64,000 nt of DNA from Multivorans sp965116445 (GCA_965116445.1 OZ220688.1:2728001-2792000); one strand, 5' to 3'; positions 1 to 7,118 are shown, counted from the stretch's first letter. The notes: a model not told the origin generated them from the letters alone. Made by a program: numbers and translations.

Positions 1-22
1 CCCAGGGGCGGTGTCCGGTCAT
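1..22 (-). CDS. start of HigA-like antitoxin (partial, runs off the left edge)
   Basis: The ATG on the minus strand at 22-20 overlaps the stop codon of the toxin gene by four bases (ATGA), the usual layout of a higB-higA pair. Only seven codons lie in the window, reading MTGHRPW, which resembles the N-terminus of XRE-type HTH antitoxins paired with Gp49/HigB toxins. The identity is inferred mainly from position and this short start; the HTH itself lies outside the window. Confidence 0.45.
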
Positions 23-405
23 CGGCTTGGTCCTCCGCGGTTCGGTTCAGGGTGTCGCCGTTCGTCGGCGAGTTCCTGGAGGTGTTGATCATAGAGGAGG
101 TCGGCGCGCCGCACGTGTTGCCGGTAGAAACGATCGCCCGTGGTCTTGTGGCCGCCAACGAGGAGAATGGCGGTGCGACCAGGATCAAAGGCGTAGAAGA
201 CGCGTATCGGCGGCCTCGTCTGGATTCGGAGTTCGCGCATGTGGGGGTGGCGGGAGATTCGAACCCCGGAGGAGTAGGGGAAGGGGAGGCTGGGGCCGTA
301 GTCGATGAGATTGGCGACGACGTGACCGACGGCGTCTTGATGGCGAACGGTCAGGCCGTCCCACCACGCCTCGAATTCGTTGGTGTACTCAACGGAGAAG
401 GCCAT
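19..405 (-). CDS. RelE/ParE superfamily toxin, Gp49/HigB-like (DUF891)
   Basis: This 128-residue protein fits the phage Gp49-like/HigB toxin family, whose members are ribosome-dependent mRNA interferases neutralised by a downstream XRE antitoxin. Visible family features are the N-terminal EFEAWWDGL segment, a central MRELRIQ strand, IRVFYAFDPGR near residues 67-77, the LLVGGHKT turn followed by the RFYRQ helix, and the ADLLYDQHL tail. Length matches the family (about 110-130). The gene ends in a four-base overlap with the next minus-strand ATG, which indicates a two-gene toxin-antitoxin operon reading out of the window. The family call is strong; toxicity is inferred from the family. Confidence 0.8.
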   Translation of the reverse strand: MAFSVEYTNEFEAWWDGLTVRHQDAVGHVVANLIDYGPSLPFPYSSGVRISRHPHMRELRIQTRPPIRVFYAFDPGRTAILLVGGHKTTGDRFYRQHVRRADLLYDQHLQELADERRHPEPNRGGPSR

Positions 406-480
406 TGCGAGGGAAGAGCCTATGAGATGGAAGGCCGGCGACGGCCGGAGCCGGCGGCGGCGGTTGAGACGCCCTAGGCG

Positions 481-562
481 CGGAGCGAGGCCTTTGGCCT
501 CGCACGCTCTGTTCAGAAAGCCGACGAGGACGTCGGCGCACCCAGTTTGGCCGTCTCCTTCC
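481..562 (+). repeat. dispersed intergenic repeat, copy 1
   Basis: An 82-base block nearly identical (three mismatches by eye) to 2891-2972. It contains a perfect hairpin, GCGAGGCC-TTT-GGCCTCGC, at 485-503, then the shared palindrome GCCGACGAGGACGTCGGC followed by GCACCCAGT (520-546). The gap between the toxin gene (ends 405) and the HicB-like gene (starts 668) holds this repeat and no credible gene. Confidence 0.8.
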
Positions 563-667
563 CACTGGGGGTGCCGGCGGACTTGGCGTGCTGGACACCG
601 ACCCGAAGCGCACCGGGGGTAGGATTGTCAGCGACAAGAACGGTTTGTCTTGCGGAGGAAGGTCGCG

Positions 668-1009
668 ATGGAGAAACGGGCCGGCGGCTTGGCCTGGTCC
701 TTGAAGGTGCAAGCGGAAGCGCACCGCGAGGATGACGCCTGGGTGGCGACTTGCCCGGCGCTCGATGTGGCCACCCAGGGCGACACCAGGCGGCACGCCT
801 TTGAGATGCTGGAAGAAGCCCTGATCGGCTACTTCGAGTGTCTGTCGGATCTCGGCACCCTGTGGCAGGTGCTGGACAGGAAGGGCCTGACGCCAACCCT
901 GGCGACCGTTCTGAACGCGAAGGACCTGAAGCGCGGAACCTTGGCTTCGATCCTCCGGCAGGCCAAGGTCAGCCGAAGCGAGTTCCTTGAGCTTCTGGGC
1001 TCGCGCTGA
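668..1009 (+). CDS. HicB-like antitoxin joined in frame to a HicA-like C-terminus
   Basis: This is a 113-residue protein from the ATG at 668, preferred over 650 because GGAGG lies at 655-659. Residues about 6-70 look like a HicB antitoxin fold (WVATCPALDVATQGDT, a helix with EMLEEALIGYF, then GTLWQVLDRKGL). The last 32 residues, with KDLKRGTLASILRQAKVS and SEFLELL, closely resemble the C-terminus of HicA toxins rather than of HicB. The HicA N-terminus with its catalytic GSHH-type histidine is absent, and no separate hicA gene follows. My reading is a hicB-hicA locus collapsed by an internal deletion that kept the frame. An intact HicB variant with an unusual tail is the alternative. Confidence 0.6.
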   Translation: MEKRAGGLAWSLKVQAEAHREDDAWVATCPALDVATQGDTRRHAFEMLEEALIGYFECLSDLGTLWQVLDRKGLTPTLATVLNAKDLKRGTLASILRQAKVSRSEFLELLGSR

Positions 1010-1043
1010 CAGTCAGTCTTCGAGCGGCACGGGAAGGAAGACA

Positions 1044-1069
1044 CCGGGTGCGCCGGCGTCCCCGCCGGC
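1044..1069 (+). repeat. intergenic palindrome, inverted orientation
   Basis: The sequence GGGTGCGCCGGCGTCCCCGC and following bases match the reverse orientation of the palindrome in the repeats at 520-546 and 2930-2956. It is followed at about 1074-1123 by a segment (CCGGCCCTCCCCAT and onward) that recurs at 5830-5875, beside the 3' end of another DUF1640-like gene. Confidence 0.7.
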
Positions 1070-1114
1070 TTCCGGCCCTCCCCATGTTAGGGGTCCGGGC
1101 CGATCAAGTCCTGG

Positions 1115-1288
1115 TCACGAAGCGAACAGGAGCCGGGCGACGGCGAAAGCGACCGCGAGCAGCGCGCCCACGCCGCCCAGGATGCGCCAAGTGAGCCGTG
1201 GTTCGAGCTCTGCGAGTCTCGCTTCCAAGCGGGAGATGTCTTCCTTCGTAGCGGCGCCTTCCGCGATCGCGAGGGGCTCGAAGGTCAT
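1115..1288 (-). CDS. small coiled-coil plus C-terminal membrane-anchor protein
   Basis: A 57-residue protein starting MTFEPLAIAEG. Residues about 16-32 form a short charged helix (EDISRLEARLAELEPRL) followed by one hydrophobic segment (ILGGVGALLAVAFAVARLLF). The architecture matches the C-terminal half of the DUF1640-like proteins at 5868-6131 and 6535-6819, so it may be a shortened relative. The sequence beyond its stop codon is shared with the region beyond the 5868-6131 gene, which supports common descent of the cassettes. A longer minus-strand frame continues upstream to 2146, but that part lies antisense to the transporter gene and is not protein-like. Function unknown. Confidence 0.5.
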   Translation of the reverse strand: MTFEPLAIAEGAATKEDISRLEARLAELEPRLTWRILGGVGALLAVAFAVARLLFAS

Positions 1289-1462
1289 CCGTGGATAGCC
1301 GTGATCAGGGGGTGGTGGGAAGGTCGATGTCAGCGTTACGCTCCTCCCTTGGTCCAGACCCCGGTCCGTTGGCCATTCCCCCATTAGTATAGCCAGCGGC
1401 GGCAGCAGCTCACACCACCGTCCGCCACCATCCAGGAACGCCCCAACCGGGAGGGAAACAGC

Positions 1463-2872
1463 GTGGCAAACGGCTCCAGCGAACGCGGCAGGTTCGGTCA
1501 ACTCGGGTTCATCTTCGCGGCGGTCGGCTCGGCGATCGGCCTTGGCAACATCTGGAAGTTCCCGTACATCACCTACGCGAACGACGGCGGCTCCTTCGTC
1601 CTCGTCTACCTGCTGGCGATCGGCCTGATCGGGCTGCCGATCATGATGGCCGAGCTCGTGATCGGCCGCCGCACGCGGCAGAGCCCGGTCGGCGCCTTCC
1701 TCAAGGCCGCGAAGAACACGGCCGGCGGACGCGCCTGGGGCGCGGTCGGAGCGCTCGGCGTGACCGGCAGCTTCATCCTGCTCTCCTACTACGCCCTGAT
1801 CGCCGGCTGGACCGTCTACTACTTCGGCCAGTGCCTGAGCTGGTCGATCCGCGGTTTCGACCTGGAAGGCCAGGCGCTGGGCGAGGCCTTCGGCGGCTTC
1901 CTGGCGAACGGGCCGCTCCAGGTCGGCTTCCACGCCCTGTTCATGCTCGTGACTGTAGGCGTCGTCGCCCTGGGCGTGCGCGAAGGGATCGAGCGCGTGA
2001 CGAAACTGCTCATGCCGGTGCTCGGGGCGATCCTGATCCTGCTCGTCGTCAACTCCTTCTGGAGCCCCGGCTTCGGCGAGGCGATGCGGTTCCTGTTCCA
2101 CGTCGGACCGATCACCGCCGACGGGCTGCTCGAGGCGGTGGGTCATGCCTTCTTCACCCTCTCCGTCGGCATGGGCGCAATGATCACCTACGGCTCGTAC
2201 ATGAGCTCGCGGCAGTCGATCCCCAGGAGCGCCTTGACGATCAGCCTGCTCGACACCCTGATCGCGATCATGGCCTGCATCGTCATGTTCTCGATCATCT
2301 TCAGCGTCGACGCGGCCGAGCGGGCGACGACCTTCGGCAAGAGCGCGACGATCCTGTTCACGACCCTGCCGCGGATGTTCTACGAGATGCCGCTGGGCGT
2401 CGTCCTGGCGCCGATGTTCTACCTGCTCGTCGGCTTCGCGGCGCTGACCTCGACGATCTCCCTGCTGGAGACTGTCGCCTCCTACCTGATCGACCGTCGC
2501 GGATTCAGCCGGCGCAAGGCCTGTCTCGTCACCGGCGGCGCGATCTTCGCCTTCGGCATCCCCTCCGCCCTCTCCCTCGGCGCCTCCGGCGCGCTCTCCG
2601 CCTTCGCCCCGTTCGGCGAACGCGCCGAGGGCTTCTTCGGCACGATGGACTACACCGTGTCCAACTGGATCCTGCCCCTGGGCGGCCTGACGGTCGCGCT
2701 CTTCTTCGGCTGGTTCCTGAGTTCCCGCGCGTCCAGGTCCGAACTAGCCGAAGGCCACGGCGACGTCAGCCGCTGGTTCTTCCTCTGGCGCGGCGTCCTG
2801 CTCCGCTTCGTCTGCCCGATCGCCATCCTGTGGATCATCTGGTCCGTGATCGGCGGCCGGTCGTTCGCGTAG
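1463..2872 (+). CDS. sodium-dependent transporter, neurotransmitter:sodium symporter (NSS/SNF) family
   Basis: This 469-residue polytopic inner-membrane protein should couple sodium entry to uptake of an amino acid or related amine. The N-terminus carries the TM1 signature of LeuT-like carriers, FAAVGSAIGLGNIWKFPY (about residues 17-34), where the unwound helix holds the Na+ and substrate sites. TM2 (LIGLPIMMAELVIG) and the charged loop RRTRQSPVGAF follow. Eleven to twelve hydrophobic segments are visible through the final CPIAILWIIWSVIGG. The length is typical of bacterial NSS members. Translation starts at GTG 1463 with a GGGAGGG ribosome-binding site at about 1450-1456. The gene stands alone; the substrate cannot be read from the sequence. 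Confidence 0.93.
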   Translation: MANGSSERGRFGQLGFIFAAVGSAIGLGNIWKFPYITYANDGGSFVLVYLLAIGLIGLPIMMAELVIGRRTRQSPVGAFLKAAKNTAGGRAWGAVGALGVTGSFILLSYYALIAGWTVYYFGQCLSWSIRGFDLEGQALGEAFGGFLANGPLQVGFHALFMLVTVGVVALGVREGIERVTKLLMPVLGAILILLVVNSFWSPGFGEAMRFLFHVGPITADGLLEAVGHAFFTLSVGMGAMITYGSYMSSRQSIPRSALTISLLDTLIAIMACIVMFSIIFSVDAAERATTFGKSATILFTTLPRMFYEMPLGVVLAPMFYLLVGFAALTSTISLLETVASYLIDRRGFSRRKACLVTGGAIFAFGIPSALSLGASGALSAFAPFGERAEGFFGTMDYTVSNWILPLGGLTVALFFGWFLSSRASRSELAEGHGDVSRWFFLWRGVLLRFVCPIAILWIIWSVIGGRSFA

Positions 2873-2890
2873 GAACCGCGGCCGGCCCAG

Positions 2891-3040
2891 CGGAGCGAGG
2901 CCTTCGGCCTCGCGCGCTCTGTTCAGAAAGCCGACGAGGACGTCGGCGCACCCAGTCTGGCCGTCTCCTTCCGTCACTGGGTGCGCCGGCGTCCCCGCCG
3001 GCATTCCGGTCCGCTCCGGCTGCGCCGACGTCCCCGCCGC
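2891..3040 (+). repeat. dispersed intergenic repeat, copy 2, with two further palindromes
   Basis: Positions 2891-2972 repeat 481-562, including the GCGAGGCC-TTC-GGCCTCGC hairpin and the palindrome ending GCACCCAGT. At 2976-3002 the palindrome recurs in inverted orientation (ACTGGGTGCGCCGGCGTCC onward), and a shortened copy (GCTGCGCCGACGTCCCCGCC) sits near 3019-3038. The gap 2873-3224 has no credible gene; 3041-3224 shows nothing I recognise. Confidence 0.8.
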
Positions 3041-3224
3041 TCTCTACTGCAACGGGGAATCTTGCAGTCATCAGGACGACGGCCGATCCCTCGATAGTGA
3101 GCGTCGAAAAGTCAGCACCGTCGCTCCGAAGCGGCCCTGCGCGCCGCGGCCCGTCGCCGAACGGCCGAGTAGGGAGCCAGGGTGCTGCCGTTCTGGTACC
3201 GTTACCGTCGGATCGGCAGCAAAA

Positions 3225-3760
3225 ATGGCGTGTCTGGGTAGATTGTTCCAGCCTCCGAAGGCCAGTCACTTCCTGTTCGGCCCTTAGAGGAACGGGGAAG
3301 TCGACCTTCCTTCGACATGCCTTCCCGGACGCCCTGTGGGTCGACCTGTTGACGCCCGAGCGATGCGGGCGTGTTTCGCTCCGTACGTCCGACCGGGCCG
3401 CTTGATCGTCCCGCGGAGGTCGACGGCGGCGCTCTGGAGGGCCTCGTGGCCCAGCACCTGCGAGCCTGGATCGACTACTCGCGCTCAGGCGCCAGCCTGT
3501 CGTTCTGGCGTACGAAGTCCGGCAACGAGGTCGACTTCGTGGTCTACGGGGAGGAGGGGCTGTGGGCCTTCGAGGTGCAGAACGCCGGCGCCGTGCGGGG
3601 CCGCGACCTGCGGGGGCTCCGGGCGTTCCTCGAGGACTACCCGGAAGCGCAATGCCGCCTCCTGTACCGGGGTGACGAGAGGCTCGAGATCCACGGTGTC
3701 CGCTGCGAGCCATGCGAGGCGTACCTGGCCGGCATCACGCCAGGGCGGCCGCTCGGCTAG
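3225..3760 (+). pseudogene. remnant of an AAA-type ATPase with C-terminal DUF4143 domain
   Basis: Two recognisable ends of one protein survive in three reading frames. From ATG 3225 the frame reads MACLGRLFQPPKASHFLFGP and then meets TAG at 3285. One base further on, the next frame reads RGTGKSTFLRHAFPDALWVD, which completes the Walker A motif typical of these ATPases. After about 3360 a third frame resumes with VFRSVRPTGPLDRPAEVDG, LEGLVAQHL, FWRTKSGNEVDFVV and ALWAFEV-like strands, the PD-(D/E)XK-like DUF4143 tail. Most of the ATPase core and the middle (about 250 residues in the family) is missing. At least one frameshift and one large deletion make it non-functional. Its stop codon lies at the IS insertion site. 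Confidence 0.8.
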
Positions 3761-3772
3761 GGCGTGTTCACA

Positions 3773-4533
3773 CTACCTCAACGCTTCGACGATGAGCACG
3801 AAGACGACGAACCCGAGGAACATCACGTCGAGCTTCTCGAATCGCGAGAGGATGCGACGAAAGCCCTTCAATCGACGGAAGAGGCGCTCAACCTCGTTGC
3901 GGCGTTTGTACATCTCCCGGTCGTACTCCCAGGGGTTGAGGCGAGTGCTCTTCGGCGGCACGACCGGCAAGAAGCCCAGCTCCAGAGCGAGCTGGCGGGT
4001 TTGGTCATCCTCGTATGCGCGGTCCATGACCAGCGCCGGGGTGCCAGAGGGCGGCCTCGTCATGCTCTTTAGGAGCTCTCGGCCCTGCGGCGCGTCGTGC
4101 GCTTGGCCTGGGGAGAGCGAGAAGGCGACGGCCGTTCGGGCATCCGCGGCAACCAGATGAATCTTGGTCGTCCAGCCGCCGCGGGACTTGCCGATGGCTT
4201 GCGGGCCGTTTTTTTTTCCGCGCCCGTACCGTCCGGATGCACCTTCACGATGGTGCTGTCCAGCCCTATCGCTTCCACCTTGATGCGTACGATCTGCTCG
4301 CGCTGCAGGCGTTCGAACACGCGGTCCAGCACGCCGTTTTTCGACCAGCGGTTCATCCGCATGTAGACGGTGTGCCACCTGCCGAAACGCTTCGGGAGCC
4401 CCCGCCACTTGCAGCCGTGCTCGGCCACATGGAGGATCCCGTTGAGCACCTGCAAGTTCGACAGGCGAACGTTCCCCCGCTGCTTTGGAAGCAGCGGCGC
4501 GATCAGCTCGTACTGAGCCTCCGTGAGTTCCAT
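3773..4533 (-). CDS. IS5-family DDE transposase made by -1 frameshifting
   Basis: The N-terminal frame starts at ATG 4533 (MELTEAQYELIAPLLPKQRG; an ATG at 4566 is also possible) and carries the winged HTH-like region (GCKWRGLPKRFGRWHTVYMR) and the first catalytic Asp in IGLDSTIVKVH. It runs on to 4069 without the rest of the catalytic domain. The second frame supplies GPQAIGKSRGGWTTKIHLVA, the second Asp in LVMDRAYEDD and the Glu in RRNEVERLFRRLKGFRRI, ending at 3773. The frames meet at a run of nine A on the coding strand, so a fused product needs a -1 ribosomal slip. All three DDE residues are present and the element looks intact. Confidence 0.85.
4209..4217 (-). other. A9 slippery site for -1 frameshifting in the transposase
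   Basis: On the coding strand the run reads GCG GAA AAA AAA ACG in the first frame. Slipping back one base gives AAC GGC CCG, the frame of the catalytic C-terminus. Poly-A runs of this kind are the known frameshift signal in IS427-type elements. Confidence 0.75.
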
Positions 4534-4642
4534 GTCCCTGATTCTCCTCCGTTCTCCAACGTTCAAGACGACGTGACGGAGGATACAGGTTGCGACCGGT
4601 TAGTGTGAACACGCCCTAGTTGCCGGTGGTACCCTCGCCGTC

Positions 4643-5635
4643 ATGGCTGAGCCCGTCCAGACCACGAGTTCCCAGGCGCCGGAAGCGAGACTCAGCAACC
4701 CGGAACAGTCGCCGCTTGCCCTGGCCGAGGTGTCCGGTTGCGGGACGATCCGCATCCCACGCGAGGAGCTCGGCAACTACGAGGGCCGCCTCGAGTACTG
4801 GGAGGCACGGTCCGAGATGGCGTTGGTCGTCCGCGAGCCGACGACCGCGTATCACGAGCGGCCTTCGCAGCGGTTGGCGGGTCTGGCGCGGCTGATCGCG
4901 GCATCAAGGGGCGCGCCGATCGAGACCTTCGGAACCACGGACCTGGTGCGGCTCAAGGCTGACGGCACGCGCAACAAGTTGATGCAGGCGGATCAGATCC
5001 TGTACCTCGATCCGAGCGTGCTGCCAGCCGGGGCGCCGGTGGTGGACGTGGACGGCCACGTGCTCCCGGACGTCGTCCTGGAAGTCGACTACTCGACCGA
5101 TGTGCGAGTGTGGAAGCTGCCGCTCTACGAGGCGTGGGGCTTCCCGGAGGTCTGGGTCGACGTGCCGGACGAGCGTTCGCATCCGCGGTCGCGGCCTTCC
5201 GGTCTGACGATTCATGTCCACGACGGTGAGCGTTTCCAGGAGGCATCATCCAGCCAGGCGTTCCCGGGCTGGACGGCCGAAGAGATCCACGTCGCCTTGA
5301 GCCGTCGGCTACCGTCCCCGGAGACGCTAGCCGTTCTTCGCCGCGTCGGCCGCGCCCTGGGCGCGATGGAGGGGACCGGTCCGGACGACGATCCATGGTT
5401 GCGGGCTGAGCGCGCCGATGCGCGGGAGGAGGCCCATGCCGAGGGCCGCGCGGAGGGTCTGGCCCGAGGGCGCGCCCTCATGGCGGTCGCTGTGCTGCAG
5501 GCACGCGGCGTCCCCACGAGTCCGGACCTTCCCGAACGCCTGGCCCGCCTCCGCGGCTGGTCCGAGGTCGAGATGGTCCAGGCGGCGCAGACATGCGCCG
5601 ACGAAGCCGAGCTTGTGCGGCGCCTCCGGCGCTGA
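4643..5635 (+). CDS. Uma2-family (DUF820) PD-(D/E)XK nuclease-like protein
   Basis: A 330-residue protein. The core matches the Uma2/DUF820 restriction-endonuclease-like fold: HERPSQRLAGLARLIA near residues 70-87, DQILYLDP near 117-124, and the active-site strand PDVVLEVDYSTDVRVWKLPLYEAWGFPEVWV near 147-175, with Asp, Glu and Lys in the expected spacing. The C-terminal third is a charged helical extension (REEAHAEGRAEGLARGRA), common in long Uma2 proteins. Copies of this family are often numerous and mobile; true nuclease activity and biological role are unproven. It begins 27 bp beyond the IS, so the IS may have replaced part of its promoter; no clear ribosome-binding site is visible. Confidence 0.8.
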   Translation: MAEPVQTTSSQAPEARLSNPEQSPLALAEVSGCGTIRIPREELGNYEGRLEYWEARSEMALVVREPTTAYHERPSQRLAGLARLIAASRGAPIETFGTTDLVRLKADGTRNKLMQADQILYLDPSVLPAGAPVVDVDGHVLPDVVLEVDYSTDVRVWKLPLYEAWGFPEVWVDVPDERSHPRSRPSGLTIHVHDGERFQEASSSQAFPGWTAEEIHVALSRRLPSPETLAVLRRVGRALGAMEGTGPDDDPWLRAERADAREEAHAEGRAEGLARGRALMAVAVLQARGVPTSPDLPERLARLRGWSEVEMVQAAQTCADEAELVRRLRR

Positions 5636-5751
5636 GCCTGCGACTGCGATCAGGCGTTCCGCCTCCTCCGCGTCTCGCTCCAGCAGATCCGCCGGAAGGG
5701 ACACGCGATCAGTACAGGAAGGGCGGTTCTCGAAGGCCGTGCGCGGCCGCC

Positions 5752-5778
5752 ACTGGGAGCGCCGACGTCCCCGCCGGC
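5752..5778 (+). repeat. intergenic palindrome, inverted orientation
   Basis: ACTGGGAGCGCCGACGTCCC and following bases match the shared palindrome with one substitution in its GTGC end. The surrounding gap (5636-5867) also contains, near 5830-5875, the sequence shared with 1074-1123. No gene is evident in the gap. Confidence 0.75.
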
Positions 5779-5867
5779 TTTCCGGGAAGAAACGCGCCGC
5801 GAAGCGGCGACCGCAGCGCATTTCCGGCCCTCCCCATACAGAGGGTCGCGGGCCGGTCAGGCCCTCG

Positions 5868-6131
5868 TCACGGGCCAGCCAGTAGCCGCAGCAGCGTGAC
5901 GGTGAGCGCGACCGTGGCGCCGGCCTGGGCGATCGCAAGCGCGTACATGCGGCGCGTGAGCCGTAGTTCGAGGTCGAGGAGAGCAGCGTCCAGGTCGGCG
6001 CGCGTCACCGTGTCCGCGCTGCCGATAGACCCGCGAATCGCTCCCGTCACTGCCTCCGCTTGCGTGGCGTCCATGCCCGCCTCTTCGAGGGCGCGCACCG
6101 TCGCCAGTGTGTCGAACGCCGTCGTGCTCAT
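5868..6131 (-). CDS. DUF1640-like (CCDC90-type) small membrane protein
   Basis: An 87-residue protein. The N-terminal half (TAFDTLATVRALEEAGMD, then QAEAVTGAI) matches the start of DUF1640/CCDC90 proteins, in which a helical N-terminus is followed by a coiled coil and one membrane anchor. Here TRADLDAALLDLELRLTRRM forms the coiled coil and residues about 62-84 the anchor. It is a close paralogue of the protein at 6535-6819. A TATGCT hexamer sits six bases before the ATG, and no Shine-Dalgarno sequence is seen, which suits leaderless translation. The start overlaps the stop of the remnant at 6128-6271 by four bases. Function of the bacterial family is unknown. Confidence 0.7.
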   Translation of the reverse strand: MSTTAFDTLATVRALEEAGMDATQAEAVTGAIRGSIGSADTVTRADLDAALLDLELRLTRRMYALAIAQAGATVALTVTLLRLLAGP

Positions 6132-6271
6132 GCCGGCAGCATAGCGCAGGCTCTCACTCTTCGCCCTCCCGCAGCGGCAGATCGAAGAGCGCCCGATCCT
6201 GCGCGGGGGCGATTGAGTTCAAGGCCGGCCTGTTCGAGGTCGCGAGCCGCGGCGAGGGTGTCGAAGGTCAT
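6128..6271 (-). pseudogene. truncated DUF1640-like copy
   Basis: Forty-seven codons starting MTFDTLAAARDLEQAGLEL repeat the N-terminus of the two neighbouring DUF1640-like proteins. After about 19 residues the similarity stops and the rest (RPRAGSGALRSAAAGG onward) is not family-like; the coiled coil and membrane anchor are missing. A TACGAT hexamer six bases upstream of the ATG matches the pattern before the intact copies. It ends in an ATGA overlap with the intact copy at 5868-6131, so it could survive as a leader peptide, but a decayed duplicate is the simpler reading. Confidence 0.6.
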
Positions 6272-6290
6272 CGGCGTATCGTACCCTTGG

Positions 6291-6525
6291 TCAGCGCGTC
6301 TCAGGTTCCGGGACCAAGTCGTCGATGAAGTCTTCCGGCTCGCCCACGTCTTCGCCGAAATCGGCGAACCCGAGCTTCTCGAGGATGTCAGGGTCCGCGG
6401 AGACGAAGGCGCCGGCGTTCAGCGCGGCGACCGCCGCCGCCTCGTCTTCGGCGTGGACATAGAGGAGTTCAGGCGGGTGGACCGCTCCCGGGGGGTTGCT
6501 CCGTAGGCTTGGGGTTGGTTGGCAT
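6291..6525 (-). pseudogene. small acidic protein interrupted by a one-base frameshift
   Basis: A good AGGAGG ribosome-binding site (6531-6536) precedes ATG 6525, which reads MPTNPKPTEQPPGSGPPA and stops. Skipping one base inside the CCCCCCGGG run gives a much more protein-like continuation: AVHPPELLYVHAEDEAAAVA, then NAGAFVSADPDILEKLGFAD and a very acidic end finishing PEPETR before TGA at 6291-6293. The rebuilt product is about 77 residues. It lies between two DUF1640-like genes in the same orientation, so it may have belonged to their operon. The shift could be a real mutation, a sequencing error in the C/G run, or a +1 recoding site. I do not recognise the family. Confidence 0.6.
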
Positions 6526-6534
6526 CGGGGCCTC

Positions 6535-6819
6535 CTAAGGTGATCCGAGCAGCCGAAGCAAAGCGAAGACAGCGCCCAACTGGCCGGCCAAGAGCGCCGC
6601 GGCGACAGCGTACAGCGTCCGCGTCATGCGCGTTTCAAGCTCGGCCAGGTCGGTGCGGAGCGCGGCCGTTGCAGCGTCCAGATCGGCTCGGGTCACCGTA
6701 TCGTTGCTGCTGACCGCGCCACCGATCGCTGCCGTCACCGCCTCTGCGTGAGCCGGCTCCATGCCGGCTTGTTCCAGGGCGCGGGCAGTCGCCAACGTGT
6801 CGAAGGTCGTCGTGTTCAT
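6535..6819 (-). CDS. DUF1640-like (CCDC90-type) small membrane protein
   Basis: A 94-residue protein and the best preserved member of the local family. Residues 1-35 (TTTFDTLATARALEQAGME, HAEAVTAAIGGAV) match the family start. Residues about 43-66 (TRADLDAATAALRTDLAELE) form a coiled coil, and residues about 68-91 are a hydrophobic C-terminal anchor. A TACGCT hexamer seven bases before the ATG, inside a GCYTGCGCTAYGCTGC motif shared with the gene at 5868-6131, suggests a promoter placed for a leaderless transcript. The frameshifted acidic protein begins 10 bases downstream. Function unknown. Confidence 0.75.
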   Translation of the reverse strand: MNTTTFDTLATARALEQAGMEPAHAEAVTAAIGGAVSSNDTVTRADLDAATAALRTDLAELETRMTRTLYAVAAALLAGQLGAVFALLRLLGSP

Positions 6820-6972
6820 TATTCGCAGCGTAGCGCAAGCCGTCCCCCCGACGCGCGAGAGACGGCTAGACAGCGGCTCTTCCTCGGAGCGCTCACTGTA
6901 CCGCGATCACACGGCAGGAACGGAGTCTCTCTGGCGAAGGGCCAGCCAGGGCCAGGGAAGTCTGAAGCGGAT

Positions 6973-7116
6973 TCAGCACGGAACCAGGTCGTCCAGGCCG
7001 ATACCAAGAGCATCGGCAAGTCGCCGGAGCGTGTGAACGGAACCGGTCCGGCGACCTGCTTCGATATCGACGATCTGGACACGGCTGGCATCGGCGGCAC
7101 GCGCCAGGAGCGACAC
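6973..7116 (-). pseudogene. N-terminally truncated XRE-family HTH regulator
   Basis: The 47-codon frame reads LLARAADASRVQIVDIEAG, RRTGSVHTLRRLADALGI and GLDDLVPC. These are helices 2-5 of an XRE/Cro HTH domain, with the usual recognition helix and the LxxLAxALG helix. The first helix is missing: a TAG directly precedes the GTG at 7116, and beyond it lies a palindromic repeat (from 7119). The repeat therefore appears to abut or replace the 5' part of the gene. It may once have been an antitoxin. 6820-6972 holds nothing recognisable. Confidence 0.65.
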
Positions 7117-7118
7117 CT

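Larger units (their letters stand above)
3760..4616 (-). mobile_element. IS5-family insertion sequence (IS427-like)
   Basis: An element of about 857 bp bounded by perfect terminal inverted repeats: GGCGTGTTCACACTA at 3761-3775 and its reverse complement at 4601-4615. Both ends are flanked by CTAG (3757-3760 and 4616-4619), so the target duplication is CTAG or the central TA, as expected for the IS427 group. It contains a single transposase in two frames on the minus strand. Insertion was exactly at the stop codon of the DUF4143 remnant and 27 bp before the Uma2-family gene. Confidence 0.9.

Noticed and set aside
1369..1393. TTGGCC followed by TAGTATAGC as a promoter for the transporter gene
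   Set aside because: The spacing between the boxes is 10-13 bp, too short for a sigma-70 promoter.
1831..3405. Plus-strand open frame of 524 codons overlapping the transporter
   Set aside because: Most of it is an out-of-frame reading of the transporter gene; only its last about 40 codons matter, as part of the DUF4143 remnant.
5640..5730. Minus-strand stretch reading SLPADLLERDAEEAERLIAV, like a small antitoxin
   Set aside because: There is no start codon or flanking context and it lies in a repeat-bearing gap; the resemblance is too short to support a call.
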